Source: Ptiloglossa arizonensis (lineage: Eukaryota; Arthropoda; Insecta; Hymenoptera; Colletidae). From it: DNA of 64,000 bases. Both the position numbers and the translations under genes were made by a program. Location: NCBI RefSeq assembly GCF_051014685.1, contig NW_027478710.1, forward strand, positions 372,001 to 436,000, written 5' to 3'. The notes under the pieces are model-generated. The model saw only the letters and a list, made by a program, of their open reading frames with translations, searched no databases and was not told the DNA's origin. Positions 63,829-64,000 of the stretch are shown one piece after another. Each line of letters begins with the position of its first letter. The first letter of the stretch is position 1.

Positions 63829-64000
63829 CAAAATTTTCGCAAGTCTGATACTCGAAACCAATAACTGCTATGGCCTAGGGGAAAAGTACACACACCATTG
63901 TAATCGGGCGAGTTTCTAGTTTCAGATGCAACAGGAATTTCTCGAGTTCGTGAATCCGTTCGCGAGATATGGGAGTTTGAAGTTAAGGAACGCTTGAGCA

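Larger units (their letters stand above)
63695..63871 (+). repeat. Type monomer (closest to my consensus), 177 bp
   Basis: This copy is used as the reference for monomer numbering (base 1 = first G of GGCCTAGGGG). Landmarks are CCTAGG (bases 3-8), TACACACACC (16-25), CTCGAG (70-75), TCGCGA (89-94), the CENP-B-box-like 17-mer (87-103), the ATGGTT-GAGA-AACCAT dyad (119-134), AAAATTTT (136-143) and the variable tail (171-177, usually CTACTAT, CTGGAAT or CTGCAAT). The next copy starts exactly 177 bp later at 63,872. There is no internal duplication strong enough to suggest a smaller ancestral unit. Confidence 0.95.
1..64000 (+). repeat. 177-bp tandem satellite array filling the whole window
   Basis: The same unit, recognisable by GGCCTAGGGG, recurs at 3, 180, 357, 534 and so on to 63,872, giving about 361 monomers with a net shortfall of 28 bp from small indels. 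All copies lie in one orientation. By hand count the unit is about 42% GC. No inversion, transposon, gene or unique spacer interrupts the array. A homogeneous array with a monomer close to one nucleosome plus linker is typical of eukaryotic centromeric or pericentromeric satellite; a subtelomeric or heterochromatic knob array is the alternative. I do not recognise the family by name. What I see is the tandem structure; the centromeric role is inference. Confidence 0.98.
63641..64000 (+). repeat. Right edge of the array, continuing out of the window
   Basis: The last two monomers match about 59,750-60,107 at an offset of 3,893 bp (22 monomers minus 1 bp), including the TTTCTAGTTTCAG variant (60,021 and 63,914) and TTCGTGAATCC. 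The window ends inside a monomer, so the array continues to the right. Confidence 0.88.

Noticed and set aside
63695..63871. Origin of the monomer from a shorter unit of about 30 bp, suggested by GAGTT at monomer bases 39, 73 and 102
   Set aside because: The spacings are unequal (34 and 29) and the flanking bases do not align, so chance is enough to explain it.
1..64000. CRISPR array
   Set aside because: The repeats are directly adjacent with no unique spacers, and the 177-bp unit is far longer than a CRISPR repeat.
1..64000. Coding tandem-repeat protein such as an adhesin or silk
   Set aside because: Every frame is regularly broken by stop triplets and by 1-, 2- and 3-bp indels, and differences are not concentrated at third codon positions as far as I can see.
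1..64000. Identification as a named plant satellite family
   Set aside because: I could not match the monomer to any centromeric repeat I can recall. Similar monomer lengths occur in many unrelated families, so a name would be a guess.

Overview
The whole 64-kb window is one uninterrupted tandem satellite DNA array. A roughly 177-bp monomer is repeated head to tail about 361 times, always in the same orientation. I see no gene, RNA gene, transposon, CRISPR array, bacterial signal or unique-sequence island. The first unit boundary I used (the GGCCTAGGGG motif) is at position 3 and the last at 63,872. That span is 28 bp shorter than 361 x 177, so the register is kept apart from small indels. 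A long homogeneous array with a near-nucleosomal monomer and nested higher-order repeats (HORs) points to a eukaryotic nuclear genome, most likely a centromeric or pericentromeric array. The general look of the monomer (moderate GC, short palindromes, 177 bp) suits plant centromeric satellites, but I do not recognise the family and the species cannot be read from the sequence.

Layout. Domain I (1-24,195) has large, very young duplications. Block A (1-11,069) recurs as block B (11,682-22,573) with only one substitution that I noticed, plus one whole-monomer deletion in B. Inside each block are nested 8-monomer (1,415-bp) and 7-monomer (1,239-bp) tandem duplications, and a third 8-monomer duplication (1,416 bp) closes the domain. 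Domain II (24,196-44,048) is a patchwork of short HORs of 2, 3 and 5 monomers and a 3.19-kb repeat, with isolated patches of domain-I-type monomers at 29,981-31,000 and 36,625-36,870. Domain III (44,049-52,881) is a pair of 4,596-bp (26-monomer) HOR units that are almost identical. Domain IV (52,882-64,000) reuses a small set of monomer variants in a 1,061-bp HOR, a 531-bp trimer and a recurring cassette, and it shares a 1.4-kb segment with domain III.

Monomer biology. Numbering from GGCCTAGGGG as base 1, each monomer carries a 17-bp element (bases 87-103) that matches the CENP-B box core at 8 of 9 positions; one copy, at 32,832-32,848, matches all 9. Many monomers also carry a perfect 6-bp dyad, ATGGTT-GAGA-AACCAT (bases 119-134), an AAAATTTT tract (136-143), and CCTAGG, CTCGAG and TCGCGA palindromes. 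CpG is not depleted. Because 177 = 3 x 59 codons, any stop-free frame continues through neighbouring monomers. This produces repetitive open frames of 60-160 codons that are not genes.
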